Assembly (NCBI RefSeq): GCF_027944005.1
Contig: NZ_AP027204.1
Location: forward strand, 2,108,001-2,172,000
Source of the DNA: Polynucleobacter sp. SHI8
GTDB taxonomy: Bacteria; Pseudomonadota; Gammaproteobacteria; Burkholderiales; Burkholderiaceae
Length of the DNA stretch: 64,000 nucleotides
Reading direction: 5' to 3'
Shown here: positions 1-11,662 of the stretch, piece after piece
Layout: each line of letters starts with the position of its first letter
Numbering within the stretch: position 1 is the stretch's first letter
Made by a program: the position numbers and the translations under genes
The notes under the pieces: generated by a model
Database searches by the model: none
What the model saw: only the letters and a program-made list of their open reading frames with translations
Told to the model about the DNA's origin: nothing

Positions 1-1
1 T

Positions 2-295
<294 letters not shown>

Positions 296-379
296 GAATC
301 TTTCGGAAAAAATTCATAAGTCCGTTAAAATCTATCTAAATTTAACGACAACCCAATTTCTCACTTTTAAGGATTATTT

Positions 380-706
380 ATGTTTATTAACAATGCATAT
401 GCGCAATTCGGTGGTGCCGGTGGTGCTGATAGTGGTCTTTCTTCAATCATCATGATGGTCGGCATGTTTGCTGTGCTTTATTTCATCATGATCAGACCTC
501 AAATGAAGCGTCAAAAAGAATTAAAATCAATGCTCGATTCTTTGGCAAAGGGTGATGAAGTTTCTACTGCTAGTGGCCTGATGGGAAGAATTACTGAACT
601 CAATGATCAATACGTTAGTGTTGAGTTAGCTGCCAATTTAACTGTCAAAATGCAAAAATCAGCTATTGCAGCTGTTCTTCCTAAAGACACTCTCAAATCT
701 ATCTAA
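380..706 (+). CDS. yajC: Preprotein translocase accessory subunit YajC
   Basis: 108 residues, a normal length for YajC. This small inner-membrane protein associates with SecDF and SecYEG. It has a short N-terminal region, one hydrophobic segment at about residues 22-41 that ends in the family hallmark MIRPQMKRQKE, and a basic cytoplasmic domain with the typical GDEVSTASGLMGRI stretch. An AAGGA ribosome site lies a few bases before the ATG. The gene follows tgt and ends 8 bases before secD, consistent with one transcript for the Sec accessory complex. Confidence 0.96.
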   Translation: MFINNAYAQFGGAGGADSGLSSIIMMVGMFAVLYFIMIRPQMKRQKELKSMLDSLAKGDEVSTASGLMGRITELNDQYVSVELAANLTVKMQKSAIAAVLPKDTLKSI

Positions 707-714
707 GTCTACGC

Positions 715-2547
715 ATGAATCGCTACCCTCTCTGGAAATATATCGTTATTGGAGTTGCCTTACTGATAGGAATTATTTATTCGGTTCCTAATCTTTTTGG
801 TGAGGTTCCAGCGATTCAAATTGCTCCTGCACGTTCAAGTCTAAAATTAGATACGAAATTACATGAAAAAATAGATGCGGCTCTGCAAAAAGCAGATCTT
901 CTTAAAAATCAAACAGGTTTTGAAGAATCGACTGCTGAGGGTGTTATCAGAATTCGTTTTAACGATACAGACTCGCAATTAAAAGCAAAAGATATTATTG
1001 AAAAAGAAGTTAATCCTGATCTAAAAAATCCTGATTACATTGTCGCTTTATCTTTAGTGTCCAATACGCCAAAAAGTTTAACCAGTGTTAATGCCTTTCC
1101 AATGCCCCTAGGTCTTGATCTTCGTGGTGGAGTTTACTTTTTACTCAAAGTAGATATGCAAGGCGCTATTGAAAAAAAACTCAATGCCTTAGCAAGTGAT
1201 GCACGCAGTAGGTTGCGTGATAAAACAATCCGCTATCAAAGTATCGATAAATCAAGTGGTCAATTAGTGATTAAATTTGCAAGTGCCGATGAGGCGAATA
1301 AAGCAAATACAGTCTTATTAGATGCTATTCCAGATATGAGTTTTAAGCTGGATAAATCAATTGACTCCTTTTTACTAACAGGTACTTTTAAACCTGCTGC
1401 GCTGCAAACTACTCAAGAAAATGCATTAAACCAAAATATTATTACGTTAAATAAGCGTGTCAATGAGCTTGCTGTAAAAGAACCCGTCATTCAAAAACAA
1501 GGAAATGATCGCATTGTCGTTCAGCTTCCTGGCGTTCAAGATACTTCAAGAGCGAAAGATATTATCGGTAGAACCGCAACTCTCGAAGCCAGATTGGCGG
1601 ATCCGGTTCAATCATCTATAGGTTTGCAAGAATCCCCTCCTCTTGGCATGGACGCTTTTAAGTTTGGTGATCGTCAAGGTGTCTTTAAAAAATCAATCAT
1701 CATTACTGGGGATCGCATTATTGATGCTAGTGCTGGTTTTGATCAAAATCAGCGACCTTCTGTTAACTTAACTCTTGATGCTGCGGGTGGTCGCGCCATG
1801 CAGGAAGTAACTCGCGAGAATCTCCAAAAACCAATGGGGATGATTCTGTTTGAAAAAGGTAAGGGCGAAGTTCTTACAATTGCCACTATTCAAGGTGAAT
1901 TTGGTTCCAAATTTCAGATTACTGGGCAACCAACTACTCAAAGTGCAAATGACTTAGCACTCTTATTACGAGCAGGTTCTTTGGCGGCTCCCATGGAGAT
2001 TATTGAGGAAAGAACGATTGGTCCAAGTCTTGGTGCTGAAAATATCGAAAAAGGCTTTAAATCACTGATGTATGGCTTTTTAGCTATCGCTATTTTTATG
2101 ATTGCTTACTACATGTTATTCGGTGCATTTTCAGTTATCGCACTTGCGGTCAACCTCTTACTTTTAATTGCTGTCTTGTCTATGTTACAAGCAACGCTAA
2201 GTTTGCCTGGTATTGCTGCGATGGCCTTAGCTTTAGGTATGGCGATTGACTCAAATGTTCTGATTAATGAAAGAATTCGGGAAGAATTACGTCAAGGTAC
2301 TAGTCCTCAATCAGCAATAGCTACAGGCTTTGATAAAGCCTGGGCAACTATTTTCGACTCTAATGTTACAACTTTGATTGCTGGCTTAGCTTTACTAGCA
2401 TTTGGATCTGGTCCGATTAAAGGGTTTGCCATCGTTCATTGCTTAGGTATTTTAACTTCGATGTTCTCGGCAGTATTTTTCTCACGTGGCGTAGTTAATC
2501 TTTGGTACGGCGCAAAGAAAAAACTTCAATCAGTTTCTATAGGATAA
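715..2547 (+). CDS. secD: Protein translocase subunit SecD
   Basis: 610 residues, the usual length for proteobacterial SecD. With SecF it forms the proton-driven membrane complex that helps pull exported proteins across the inner membrane. Visible parts are an N-terminal membrane segment (about residues 9-25), a large periplasmic region beginning with the conserved LGLDLRGG motif (132-139), and a C-terminal block of five membrane helices (about 445-600). That block contains GMAIDSNVLINERIREE near residues 508-524, whose acidic residue and asparagine are family hallmarks. It lies 8 bases after yajC and 4 bases before secF, so the three genes are probably cotranscribed. Confidence 0.97.
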   Translation: MNRYPLWKYIVIGVALLIGIIYSVPNLFGEVPAIQIAPARSSLKLDTKLHEKIDAALQKADLLKNQTGFEESTAEGVIRIRFNDTDSQLKAKDIIEKEVNPDLKNPDYIVALSLVSNTPKSLTSVNAFPMPLGLDLRGGVYFLLKVDMQGAIEKKLNALASDARSRLRDKTIRYQSIDKSSGQLVIKFASADEANKANTVLLDAIPDMSFKLDKSIDSFLLTGTFKPAALQTTQENALNQNIITLNKRVNELAVKEPVIQKQGNDRIVVQLPGVQDTSRAKDIIGRTATLEARLADPVQSSIGLQESPPLGMDAFKFGDRQGVFKKSIIITGDRIIDASAGFDQNQRPSVNLTLDAAGGRAMQEVTRENLQKPMGMILFEKGKGEVLTIATIQGEFGSKFQITGQPTTQSANDLALLLRAGSLAAPMEIIEERTIGPSLGAENIEKGFKSLMYGFLAIAIFMIAYYMLFGAFSVIALAVNLLLLIAVLSMLQATLSLPGIAAMALALGMAIDSNVLINERIREELRQGTSPQSAIATGFDKAWATIFDSNVTTLIAGLALLAFGSGPIKGFAIVHCLGILTSMFSAVFFSRGVVNLWYGAKKKLQSVSIG

Positions 2548-2551
2548 ACAA

Positions 2552-3529
2552 ATGGAATTTTTTCGCATCCAAAAAGATATTCCTTTTATGCGTTATGCAC
2601 TCATTTTGAACGCAATATCTTTGATCACTTTTATTGCTGCAGTATTTTTTCTTTGGCAAAAAGGTCTTCATCTTTCTATCGAATTTACTGGTGGTACAGT
2701 CATCGAAGTTCAGTATGAACAGTCCGCAGATTTAGAAACAATTCGTAATAGTGTTGCAAGTCTTGGTTACGGTGAGGTGAATGTTCAAAACTTTGGCAGT
2801 TCAAAAGATGTCATGATTCGTTTACCTCTGATTAAAAACGCCGATGGCACCATGATGTCCTCTACGGATCAGAGTAATTCTGTTATGAGTAAATTAAAAG
2901 AAACTAATCCCCAAGTTAAATTACAAAGGGTCGAATACGTTGGGCCTCAAGTCGGTGAAGAACTTTTATACGGCGGCATCAAAGCACTATTATTTGTAGT
3001 CGTTGGTATTGTTATTTACTTGTCCATTCGTTTTGAGTGGAAATTTGCGGTTGCAGGTATCCTAGCGAACTTACATGATGTCGTCATCATTTTAGGTTTT
3101 TTTGCATTCTTTCAATGGGAGTTTTCACTCTCCGTGTTGGCTGCTGTTCTAGCTGTCCTAGGCTACTCTGTAAATGAATCTGTTGTGATATTTGACCGTA
3201 TACGAGAAAATTTCCGGAAATTCCGTAAATTAAATACTCCAGACATTATTGATAGTGCTATTACCAGCACGATGAGCCGAACAATCATTACCCACGGAAG
3301 TACGCAAATGATGGTTTTGGCTATGTTATTTTTTGGCGGTGCAACCTTGCATTATTTTGCTGTGGCCCTGACCATCGGCATTTTGTTTGGTATTTATTCT
3401 TCTGTGTTCGTTGCCGCTGCAATTGCCATGTGGTTAGGCGTCCAGCGCGAAGATTTAATTAAATCCGATAACAAATCAGACAAAGATCAAATCACAAAAG
3501 ACGATCCTAATTACGGTGCTAAGGTTTAA
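2552..3529 (+). CDS. secF: Protein translocase subunit SecF
   Basis: 325 residues, normal for SecF. It has a first membrane helix at about residues 17-35, the family motif FTGGTVIEV (45-53), a small periplasmic domain, and five C-terminal helices containing YSVNESVVIFDRIREN at about 205-220, which mirrors the SecD motif. It is the partner of SecD in the proton-driven export complex. The tail after the last helix is hydrophilic and rich in Lys and Asp. The gene is the last of the tgt-yajC-secD-secF run and faces a convergent Bug gene across a hairpin. Confidence 0.97.
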   Translation: MEFFRIQKDIPFMRYALILNAISLITFIAAVFFLWQKGLHLSIEFTGGTVIEVQYEQSADLETIRNSVASLGYGEVNVQNFGSSKDVMIRLPLIKNADGTMMSSTDQSNSVMSKLKETNPQVKLQRVEYVGPQVGEELLYGGIKALLFVVVGIVIYLSIRFEWKFAVAGILANLHDVVIILGFFAFFQWEFSLSVLAAVLAVLGYSVNESVVIFDRIRENFRKFRKLNTPDIIDSAITSTMSRTIITHGSTQMMVLAMLFFGGATLHYFAVALTIGILFGIYSSVFVAAAIAMWLGVQREDLIKSDNKSDKDQITKDDPNYGAKV

Positions 3530-3569
3530 ACAACAGAACCCTATCTAAAGCATTAGAGTTTCTGTTGTT
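3529..3569. terminator. Hairpin between convergent secF and Bug gene
   Basis: A perfect 10-bp inverted repeat (AACAACAGAA at 3529-3538, its complement at 3560-3569) surrounds a loop that contains a further CTA/TAG pairing. It starts on the last base of the secF stop codon and ends inside the stop of the opposite gene, the right place for a two-way terminator. There is no long T tract, so activity is inferred from position only. Confidence 0.5.
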
Positions 3570-4548
3570 ATTCAGCTGTGATACCTTGGTCTTTAATGAT
3601 CTTAGCCCAACGTTGCGTATCTTTTTCTACAATCTCTTTAAATGCCTGCGAACTACTAGTTGCAGGATCTAGACCTTGAGCTGCAAAAATTGTCTTTATT
3701 TCAGGATCAACTAATATTTCTCGCAACGCATTACTTAAACGGTTCAAATCGTCGGTAGGAACTCCTTTAGGTGCCATCATGCCGAACCACATAGAGACAT
3801 CAATCTCACCAATTTTTAACTCAGCAAATGTCGGAATTTGGCTTGCGATTGGATTACGTTTTTTTGCCCCGATGGCAAGTGCGCGCAATTTACCAGATTT
3901 AATATGGCCATTAGCAACGTGAACTGGAAGAAACATCGAATCAATTTGACTACCTAATAAATCAGTAACTGCAGGGGCTGTACCTTTATAAGGTACATGC
4001 AATATCTTAACTCCAGTAATGTGCTCAAGAGCTTCCATTCCTAAATGATGGGGAGTGCCAATACCAGGCGAGCCATAAGTTAGTTTTCCTGGATTTGATT
4101 TTGCAGCCGCTAAAAATTCAGCGACATTCTTGTAGGGCGAACTACTTGGCACAACCAAAACCAAATCACCATATGCTGCTAATGTCATCGGGACTAGATC
4201 AGTTAATGGATCAAAAGTTGCCTTAGGATAAAGGGAACGATTCATCACAATCGTATTGACGGTTACTAATAACGTGGTGCCGTCTGGTTTGGCTCTTACA
4301 ACTGCCTCTGTACCAATATTGCCGGAAGCGCCCGCACGATTATCTACAATCACCGGCTGACCCATTTTTTCAGATAACTTAGGAGCTACAGCACGGGCTA
4401 TCGTATCCGGACCTGTACCTGGAGTAAATGGCACCACCAATTTAATCGGAGCGCCACCTTGTATTGGCGGGCCACTTTGACCAAATGCAACTTGCGTAAA
4501 ACATGCACCAATTAGAACGAGTTTTTTAATCCACTGTATCTTCATCAT
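3568..4548 (-). CDS. Bug-family tripartite tricarboxylate transporter substrate-binding protein
   Basis: 326 residues. It is a periplasmic solute-binding protein of the Bug (TctC) family, which is greatly expanded in Burkholderiales. It has a signal peptide (cleavage probably near residue 23, AFG-Q). Family motifs follow: LVVPFTPGTGPDTIAR, VDNRAGASGNIGTEAV and KPDGTTLL at the ligand-binding face. No TctA or TctB membrane subunits are nearby, so it is an orphan binding protein. Its start directly follows the stop of the flavin monooxygenase gene, so the two are likely cotranscribed and may act on a related carboxylate or aromatic acid. The ligand cannot be read from the sequence. Confidence 0.9.
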   Translation of the reverse strand: MMKIQWIKKLVLIGACFTQVAFGQSGPPIQGGAPIKLVVPFTPGTGPDTIARAVAPKLSEKMGQPVIVDNRAGASGNIGTEAVVRAKPDGTTLLVTVNTIVMNRSLYPKATFDPLTDLVPMTLAAYGDLVLVVPSSSPYKNVAEFLAAAKSNPGKLTYGSPGIGTPHHLGMEALEHITGVKILHVPYKGTAPAVTDLLGSQIDSMFLPVHVANGHIKSGKLRALAIGAKKRNPIASQIPTFAELKIGEIDVSMWFGMMAPKGVPTDDLNRLSNALREILVDPEIKTIFAAQGLDPATSSSQAFKEIVEKDTQRWAKIIKDQGITAE

Positions 4549-5784
4549 TTAAGCCGCAACAGTTTGTTTATCGTAGCCTGCGACAGTTTTATAACGCTGT
4601 GTAATAGCTTCCATCTCTTCGTTAGAGATAATATCTTCGATATGATTAAATGGTTTATCTTCTGAGCGCTCCCATACTTCGCGCAGGATTGCATCGGGAG
4701 GATTTACTCGGTTCATGCGAACCACATTTCCAGTTGCTTCTAAACGAATATCTTCGTATTTTTTGAGTGCGGTTTCTACATCACGCTCTTGAGTCAAAAA
4801 TTTTGCTAATGATTGTGCATCAAGAATAGACTGACCCGCACCATTAGATCCTCGAGGATACATTGGATGTGCTGCATCCCCCAATAAAGTTACCTTTCCA
4901 CGGGACCAAAATGGTAATGGCTCTTGATCAATCATCGGGAACTCTAAAATAGATTCGGCGCCACGAATTAAAGCAGGCACATCTAACCAGTCAAAATGCC
5001 AATCTTCAAATGCTCCAATAAAGTCTTCTAAACGACCTTGTTTATTCCAGTCTCTTTCTAGGTGATTCGGTGTTTCAAGTTCTGCTACCCAATTAATGAG
5101 CTGGCTACCTTGTCCATCAATATTGTTTCTGATCGGATAAATAACCATCTTGCCATGGGTTAACCAACCGGCACGCACCATGCTTGCCTCGGATAAGAAG
5201 GGTTTCCACTTCGTAACTCCACGCCACATATTGACACCTGAATAAAGTGGTTTTCCTTCTAAGGGGTGAAGTTGCTTACGGATCGTGGAGTGCACTCCAT
5301 CACAAGCAATGACTGCATCTGCTTGAACGGAGGTCTCGGTCAAGTCATCTGATCTTGATTTTTTAAAGTAAGCAATACCTGACTTTTCATCCACTTTTGT
5401 ACAATCTAAGCCTAAATGTAAATGCTCTTTTCCAACTCTTTGTAAAAAGGCCTCTAACAAAACCATCTGCAAGTCACCGCGATGAATTGAAAATTGCGGC
5501 CAAGCATATCCAGCTAATCGACCAGAGGGCTCAGCATAGATTTTTTGACCAAAGCGATTAAAGAAAATCGCTTCTTTAGTTAAAACACCCTTATTAGAAA
5601 GCTCTTGTTCTAACCCTAAAGATTCACATAAAAACCTACTCGCGTGGGGCAAAATATTAATACCAACCCCGATAGGCTTGATTTCTGGAACTGACTCATA
5701 TACATCGCAAGAAATACCTGCATGATGAGCGGCTAGCGCCATAGTAAGTCCACCAATGCCTGCGCCAATAATAGTTATATGCAT
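4549..5784 (-). CDS. FAD-dependent aromatic-ring-type monooxygenase
   Basis: 411 residues, group A flavoprotein monooxygenase (salicylate / 3-hydroxybenzoate hydroxylase superfamily). These enzymes use NAD(P)H and O2 to hydroxylate small, often aromatic, substrates in the cytoplasm. Visible motifs are GAGIGG (7-12) for the FAD ADP part, ACDGVHSTIRK (160-170, the DG motif contacting FAD and NAD(P)H), and LLGDAAHPMYPRGSNGAGQS (300-319, the GD motif binding the flavin ribityl chain). A GGAG ribosome site precedes the ATG. It sits directly upstream of a Bug protein gene, which suggests uptake and oxidation of one compound. The exact substrate is unknown. Confidence 0.88.
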   Translation of the reverse strand: MHITIIGAGIGGLTMALAAHHAGISCDVYESVPEIKPIGVGINILPHASRFLCESLGLEQELSNKGVLTKEAIFFNRFGQKIYAEPSGRLAGYAWPQFSIHRGDLQMVLLEAFLQRVGKEHLHLGLDCTKVDEKSGIAYFKKSRSDDLTETSVQADAVIACDGVHSTIRKQLHPLEGKPLYSGVNMWRGVTKWKPFLSEASMVRAGWLTHGKMVIYPIRNNIDGQGSQLINWVAELETPNHLERDWNKQGRLEDFIGAFEDWHFDWLDVPALIRGAESILEFPMIDQEPLPFWSRGKVTLLGDAAHPMYPRGSNGAGQSILDAQSLAKFLTQERDVETALKKYEDIRLEATGNVVRMNRVNPPDAILREVWERSEDKPFNHIEDIISNEEMEAITQRYKTVAGYDKQTVAA

Positions 5785-5863
5785 ACGATCTCCGTTTTAA
5801 GAATTTAAAATATATCATGAGTACGAAAACTTGACAGAATCTTCAATCGACTTTAATCGCCAT

Positions 5864-7174
5864 TCAAGGTAGATTTAAATAATTAAGGGTTTTAGCAGTC
5901 GCACCTTGGTTGTGCTTTGCAAACTCACTGCAAAAAAGAGACATCTTCCCAATCTTTTGGGGATGATTCTGAAAATCGTGGAATATATTGGATAACTCAT
6001 TTTCAAGTTGAATTGGCATTGAATGCTTTAATTGACAAGCGACTCCAGCATCTATTGCTGCTTGACTAATATCTGCAAAATTAAAGGTAGAGGGTCCCAA
6101 AATTACCGGCTTGCCAAGAGAGATGGGTTCTATTAAGTTTTGCCCCCCCGTTTCCATGAGGGTTCCTCCCATGACAACATAATCTGCCATCGATAAATAG
6201 CTCGCCATTTCGCCCATCGTGTCTCCAATCAATACATCCTGTGTAAGATTAATTGGCGGATTGATTATGCTTCGCTTGGTAAATGCAATGTTTTGTTGAT
6301 TCAGAAATCTCTCAATTTCTATCGTTCTTGGTAGGTGTCTAGGAACAATCAGTAACAGAGGCTTTGGGTCTTTCAGTTGTGCCCAAGCCCGAATCACTAT
6401 TTCTTCTTCCCCTTCTCTGGAACTCGCCAGGGTTATTACCTGACGATTACCAAAACTCTTCTTCCATAAGTGTCCAAATATAATTTGTGTTGGATCAAGC
6501 TGCACATCAAATTTGAGATTGCCTGTAACAGGGCAATCCAGAATCCCGAATAATGCGTAATGCTCTGCGTCTCTAGGAGTTTGAGCTAAGACTTTTTTAA
6601 ATAAGCCAAATAACTCTCTACTTAAACTGCCAAATTTTGCAAAATTTAGACTACTCTTCAAGGATAGACGACCATTGACTAAATAGATAGGTAGTTTGTT
6701 TCTGGAAAAAAATAAAATACTTGGCCATACCTCTGTTTCCATCAATAGGCCTTTACTTGGTTTGAAATAACGAAAAAAACGTGATACCGGCCAACAAAAA
6801 TCATATGGCAAGTAACATTGTTTTAAGATCCCTTGATCAATATAGTTTTGAAAAAGGTCTAGGCCAGTTTTGCGTCCAGTAGGCGTAGTATGGGTCAATA
6901 ATATTCGGTGATTACTAGCAACTAAAGCATGAATCAAAGGAGCTGAAGCCCTGGTTTCACCAACCGAAACGGCATGTACCCAAATTGCATCTGTAAACGC
7001 TTCACCTCTGTAAAAGCCCAATCTTTCAAGGATATGGGCTCGGTAGCCAGGCTCTTTTCGCCCCTTCCACCAAAGTCTCACCAGCACAAAAGGTAACGCC
7101 ACATGCCACAGGCATTGATACAGAATAATCACCAATACAAATACACCAGAAATTGGTTGATTGTTTTTGGTCAT
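5864..7174 (-). CDS. waaA: 3-deoxy-D-manno-octulosonic acid (Kdo) transferase
   Basis: 436 residues, close to the usual 420-435. WaaA transfers Kdo from CMP-Kdo to lipid IVA, the first step of LPS inner-core assembly at the cytoplasmic face of the inner membrane. It has an N-terminal membrane anchor (about 9-30) and the family features ERLGFYRG, WVHAVSVGETRA (65-76) and METEVWPS. The C-terminal nucleotide-sugar half contains GGTLMETGGQNLIEP. The gene lies 16 bases downstream of purB on the same strand. Together with waaF at 38.8 kb it shows a Gram-negative envelope. Confidence 0.94.
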   Translation of the reverse strand: MTKNNQPISGVFVLVIILYQCLWHVALPFVLVRLWWKGRKEPGYRAHILERLGFYRGEAFTDAIWVHAVSVGETRASAPLIHALVASNHRILLTHTTPTGRKTGLDLFQNYIDQGILKQCYLPYDFCWPVSRFFRYFKPSKGLLMETEVWPSILFFSRNKLPIYLVNGRLSLKSSLNFAKFGSLSRELFGLFKKVLAQTPRDAEHYALFGILDCPVTGNLKFDVQLDPTQIIFGHLWKKSFGNRQVITLASSREGEEEIVIRAWAQLKDPKPLLLIVPRHLPRTIEIERFLNQQNIAFTKRSIINPPINLTQDVLIGDTMGEMASYLSMADYVVMGGTLMETGGQNLIEPISLGKPVILGPSTFNFADISQAAIDAGVACQLKHSMPIQLENELSNIFHDFQNHPQKIGKMSLFCSEFAKHNQGATAKTLNYLNLP

Positions 7175-7190
7175 TGTTTAAATCAACAAC

Positions 7191-8576
<1,386 letters not shown>

Positions 8577-8649
8577 TTATGATTAAGTTGAAATAATTAT
8601 CTCTATTTTATTCTTTATCATAGGCTTATTCTATTTTTAACAGGAAGTT

Positions 8650-9267
8650 ATGATGAAATTAATTGGTACCCCTGCAAGTCCTTTTGTTAGAAAAACAAGG
8701 ATTGCATTTTTAGAAAAGAAAATTGATGTGGCTTTTGTGGTCGAAGATGTCTGGAATCCTGCCTCAACTTTGTCGAGCTTAAATCCTTTATGTAAAGTTC
8801 CTACTCTAGTAATGGATGATGGTGGCGTCATGTATGACTCACGTGTGATTGTTGAATACGCAGATACCTTGAGTCCTGTCGGTCATTTAATACCATCTGC
8901 CGGAAAAGAAAAGGCTGCCGTTAAAACATGGGAGGCTCTATGTGATGGTATTTTAGATGCTGCGGTACTCACCCGATTAGAAAAAAATTGGGAACCTCGT
9001 GGGCAAAATAGAAGTCCAGAGTGGATCAATCGCCAATTAGATAAGATCAACGCTGGGCTTAAATCCATGTCAGAAGGGCTTGGATCAAACGCTTGGTGTT
9101 ATGGTAATCAATTTAGTCTTGCAGATATCGCTGTCGGTAGCGTATGTGGCTATTTATTATTTAGATTCCCAGAAATCCGTTGGCAAGAAGAATATCCTAA
9201 TTTAGCCAGTTTTTACGAAAAACTTAGTCAACGTCCATCATTTAAAGATACTCCTCATCCAGCTTGA
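8650..9267 (+). CDS. Glutathione S-transferase family protein
   Basis: 205 residues with the two-domain layout of cytosolic GSTs: a thioredoxin-like N-terminal domain (about 1-78) beginning KLIGTPASPFVRK with a candidate catalytic serine, the cis-proline context KVPTLVMDDG and the glutathione-binding DSRVIVEY, then an all-helical domain (about 88-200) with the SLADIAVGS capping motif. It resembles YibF-type bacterial GSTs. Substrate unknown. An AGGAAG site lies so close to the first ATG that the second ATG (8653) may be the real start. It is convergent with mnmA, 4 bases apart. Confidence 0.85.
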   Translation: MMKLIGTPASPFVRKTRIAFLEKKIDVAFVVEDVWNPASTLSSLNPLCKVPTLVMDDGGVMYDSRVIVEYADTLSPVGHLIPSAGKEKAAVKTWEALCDGILDAAVLTRLEKNWEPRGQNRSPEWINRQLDKINAGLKSMSEGLGSNAWCYGNQFSLADIAVGSVCGYLLFRFPEIRWQEEYPNLASFYEKLSQRPSFKDTPHPA

Positions 9268-9271
9268 GGCT

Positions 9272-10408
9272 TCAAATAATAATTCCACCGCCAAGACAGA
9301 CTTCACCATCATATAAAACGGCAGACTGTCCTGGCGTAACCGCCCATTGAGCTTCGGCAAAATTTAATGCAAATTGTTTGTCAGTTATTTGCTGCTGACT
9401 AACGATGAGTTCGCAAGGTGCATCAGCTTGACGATACCTTGTCTTTGCTGCAAAGTTCTTACTTACTTCTGGTGCCTGTCCTGAAACCCATGAGGCATCT
9501 TGCGCTTTTAGGGTAGAAAATTGCAGCATGGGATGATCATGCCCTTGAACTGCAATCAGGGTGTTTTTTTCCATATCTTTACCCGCCACATACCAAGCAT
9601 CTCCGCTACCGTCCTGACTTCCCCCAATCCCTATGCCTTTTCGTTGCCCAATTGTATAAAAGGCTAATCCGATATGTTCTCCGATAACATGACCTTCTGG
9701 GGTTAATATCGGACCAGGCTTGGTGGGAAGATATTTACCCAAAAACTCTCTAAAGGGTCTTTCACCAATAAAACAAATCCCTGTAGAGTCTTTTTTCTTC
9801 GCATTAGGCAGTCCGATGGCTTGGGCGATTTCTCGAACCTTTGTTTTTGGAATCTCACCTAAAGGAAATAATACTTTACTTACTTGAGCTTGATTTAAAC
9901 GGTGTAAAAAATAACTTTGATCTTTAGATAAATCCACCGCTTTGAGTAATTGCACTTTGTCATCAACTCTACGAGTTCTTGCATAGTGACCAGTCGCAAT
10001 ACCATCTGCTCCCAAATGAATAGCGTGGTCTAAAAAAGCCTTAAATTTAATCTCCGCATTACATAAGATATCTGGATTGGGAGTTCTTCCAGAAGAATAT
10101 TCTTTCAAAAAGTCGGCGAATACACGATCTTTATATTCGTTTGCAAAATTAACTGCTTCAACGTCAATACCAATCAAATCAGCTACAGAAACAACGTCAA
10201 TCCAATCTTGACGAGTGGAGCAATATTCAGAATCATCGTCATCTTCCCAGTTCTTCATAAATAAGCCAATGACGTCATATCCTTGGTTTTTCAGAATCCA
10301 GGCGGCAACGGACGAATCTACTCCTCCGGACATGCCAACTACAATTTTGGCTCCAGATGGAATATCGAGGTTCATGAAAGTCTTAATTTGCTCAAAATAT
10401 GCTTGCAT
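9272..10408 (-). CDS. mnmA: tRNA 2-thiouridylase
   Basis: MnmA thiolates U34 of Lys, Glu and Gln tRNAs using sulfur relayed from IscS and TusE. The protein has the PP-loop GMSGGVDSS, the catalytic pair of cysteines in ILCNAEIKF and [11 protein letters not shown] about 96 residues apart, and the N-terminal [13 protein letters not shown] typical of betaproteobacteria. The start is unclear. A GTG at 10411, an ATG at 10408 or an ATG 33 bases further in could all serve; relatives usually begin only a few residues before the PP-loop, so part of the first 20 residues may not be translated. I chose the 10408 ATG. Confidence 0.94.
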   Translation of the reverse strand: MQAYFEQIKTFMNLDIPSGAKIVVGMSGGVDSSVAAWILKNQGYDVIGLFMKNWEDDDDSEYCSTRQDWIDVVSVADLIGIDVEAVNFANEYKDRVFADFLKEYSSGRTPNPDILCNAEIKFKAFLDHAIHLGADGIATGHYARTRRVDDKVQLLKAVDLSKDQSYFLHRLNQAQVSKVLFPLGEIPKTKVREIAQAIGLPNAKKKDSTGICFIGERPFREFLGKYLPTKPGPILTPEGHVIGEHIGLAFYTIGQRKGIGIGGSQDGSGDAWYVAGKDMEKNTLIAVQGHDHPMLQFSTLKAQDASWVSGQAPEVSKNFAAKTRYRQADAPCELIVSQQQITDKQFALNFAEAQWAVTPGQSAVLYDGEVCLGGGIII

Positions 10409-10507
10409 CACCCTGATATTGTATGATTGATTGTTTAATTTGGGCTAACTCGGTCGTTAAAAGCCATTTTGCCTTACACTTATGGATGTTTTTTTTAAAA
10501 AAATCAC

Positions 10508-10512
10508 GAGGA
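10508..10512 (+). promoter_or_regulatory. Ribosome binding site fixing the pntA start
   Basis: GAGGA is placed five bases before the ATG at 10518. An earlier in-frame ATG at 10482 has no such site and would add 12 residues that relatives lack. Confidence 0.7.
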
Positions 10513-10517
10513 TTCGT

Positions 10518-11651
10518 ATGCGAATTGGTGTTCCTTTAGAGAATAAATCAGGGGAGTTTAGGGTTGCGGCCACTCCTGAAACAGTAAAAAAATATATTTC
10601 AGCGGGTCATGAAGTTCTCGTTGAATCCAGTGCTGGGGTAGCGGCAAGTGTCCCTGATACTGCCTATCAAGCCGTTGGTGCGTCCATTGGAACAAGCGCT
10701 GATGTGTTCGCTTGTGAAATGGTTCTTAAAGTAAGAGCTCCTTCTGACAGTGAGCTCTCACAAATAAAAGCTGGTACTGTGCTTATCGGCATGCTTGATC
10801 CATTTGATAATGCCATGATCGCTGCAATGGCAGCCAAAGGAATCACCGCATTTGCTTTAGAAGCCGCTCCCAGGACAACTCGTGCTCAAAGCATGGATGT
10901 TCTTTCTTCGCAGGCTAACATTGCTGGATACAAAGCGGTTATGGTGGCGTCAAATGCATATCAACGCTTTATGCCCATGTTAATGACAGCTGCAGGAACT
11001 GTTAAAGCTGCTCGAATACTGATTCTAGGAGCTGGAGTTGCAGGCTTACAAGCCATTGCGACAGCGAAACGTTTAGGGGCTGTTATCGAGGCATCTGATG
11101 TTCGACCTGCCGCCAAAGAGCAAATTGAATCCTTAGGTGCGAAATTTGTTGACGTCCCTTTTGAAACTGATGAAGAAAAAGAAATTGCTAAGGGTGTCGG
11201 GGGTTATGCAAGACCCATGCCGGCGGCTTGGATGCAAAGACAAGCAGCTTTAGTTGCCGAACGAGCCAAACAGGCCGATATCGTGATTACTACTGCGTTA
11301 ATACCTGGTAGAAAAGCGCCAATGTTGCTAGCTGCTGAAACAGTCGCGCAAATGAAACCAGGTTCTGTGATTGTTGACTTGGCAGCAGGAAAAGGCGAAA
11401 ACGGTTCAGGAAACTGCCCGCTCACTGAAGCTGATCAAACTGTTATCAAACATGGTGTCACCATTATTGGTATGAGTAATTTACCCGCAATGGTTGCAGC
11501 GGATGCTTCTGCTCTGTACGCTCGAAATATCTTAGATTTTATGAAACTCATCGTCACAAAAGAAGGTAGTCTAGCGATTCCTGCAGATGATGATATTGTT
11601 ACCGCCTGCCTCATGTGTCAAGACGGCAAGGTTATTCGAACTAACGCTTAA
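10518..11651 (+). CDS. pntA: NAD(P) transhydrogenase subunit alpha, NAD-binding part (PntAA)
   Basis: 377 residues from the chosen ATG. This is the soluble NAD(H)-binding domain I of the proton-translocating transhydrogenase, in the three-subunit arrangement (PntAA, PntAB, PntB) found in many alpha- and betaproteobacteria. It begins [20 protein letters not shown], a family hallmark, and has the Rossmann motif [19 protein letters not shown] (about 170-188) and a second conserved stretch [20 protein letters not shown]. It is followed after 11 bases by the membrane subunit gene and then pntB. The enzyme makes NADPH from NADH at the expense of the proton gradient. Confidence 0.95.
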   Translation: MRIGVPLENKSGEFRVAATPETVKKYISAGHEVLVESSAGVAASVPDTAYQAVGASIGTSADVFACEMVLKVRAPSDSELSQIKAGTVLIGMLDPFDNAMIAAMAAKGITAFALEAAPRTTRAQSMDVLSSQANIAGYKAVMVASNAYQRFMPMLMTAAGTVKAARILILGAGVAGLQAIATAKRLGAVIEASDVRPAAKEQIESLGAKFVDVPFETDEEKEIAKGVGGYARPMPAAWMQRQAALVAERAKQADIVITTALIPGRKAPMLLAAETVAQMKPGSVIVDLAAGKGENGSGNCPLTEADQTVIKHGVTIIGMSNLPAMVAADASALYARNILDFMKLIVTKEGSLAIPADDDIVTACLMCQDGKVIRTNA

Positions 11652-11662
11652 TTAGGAATTTT

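Noticed and set aside
10482..10517. Longer N-terminus for pntA
   Set aside because: The ATG at 10518 has a GAGGA ribosome site five bases upstream and matches the usual start of the family.
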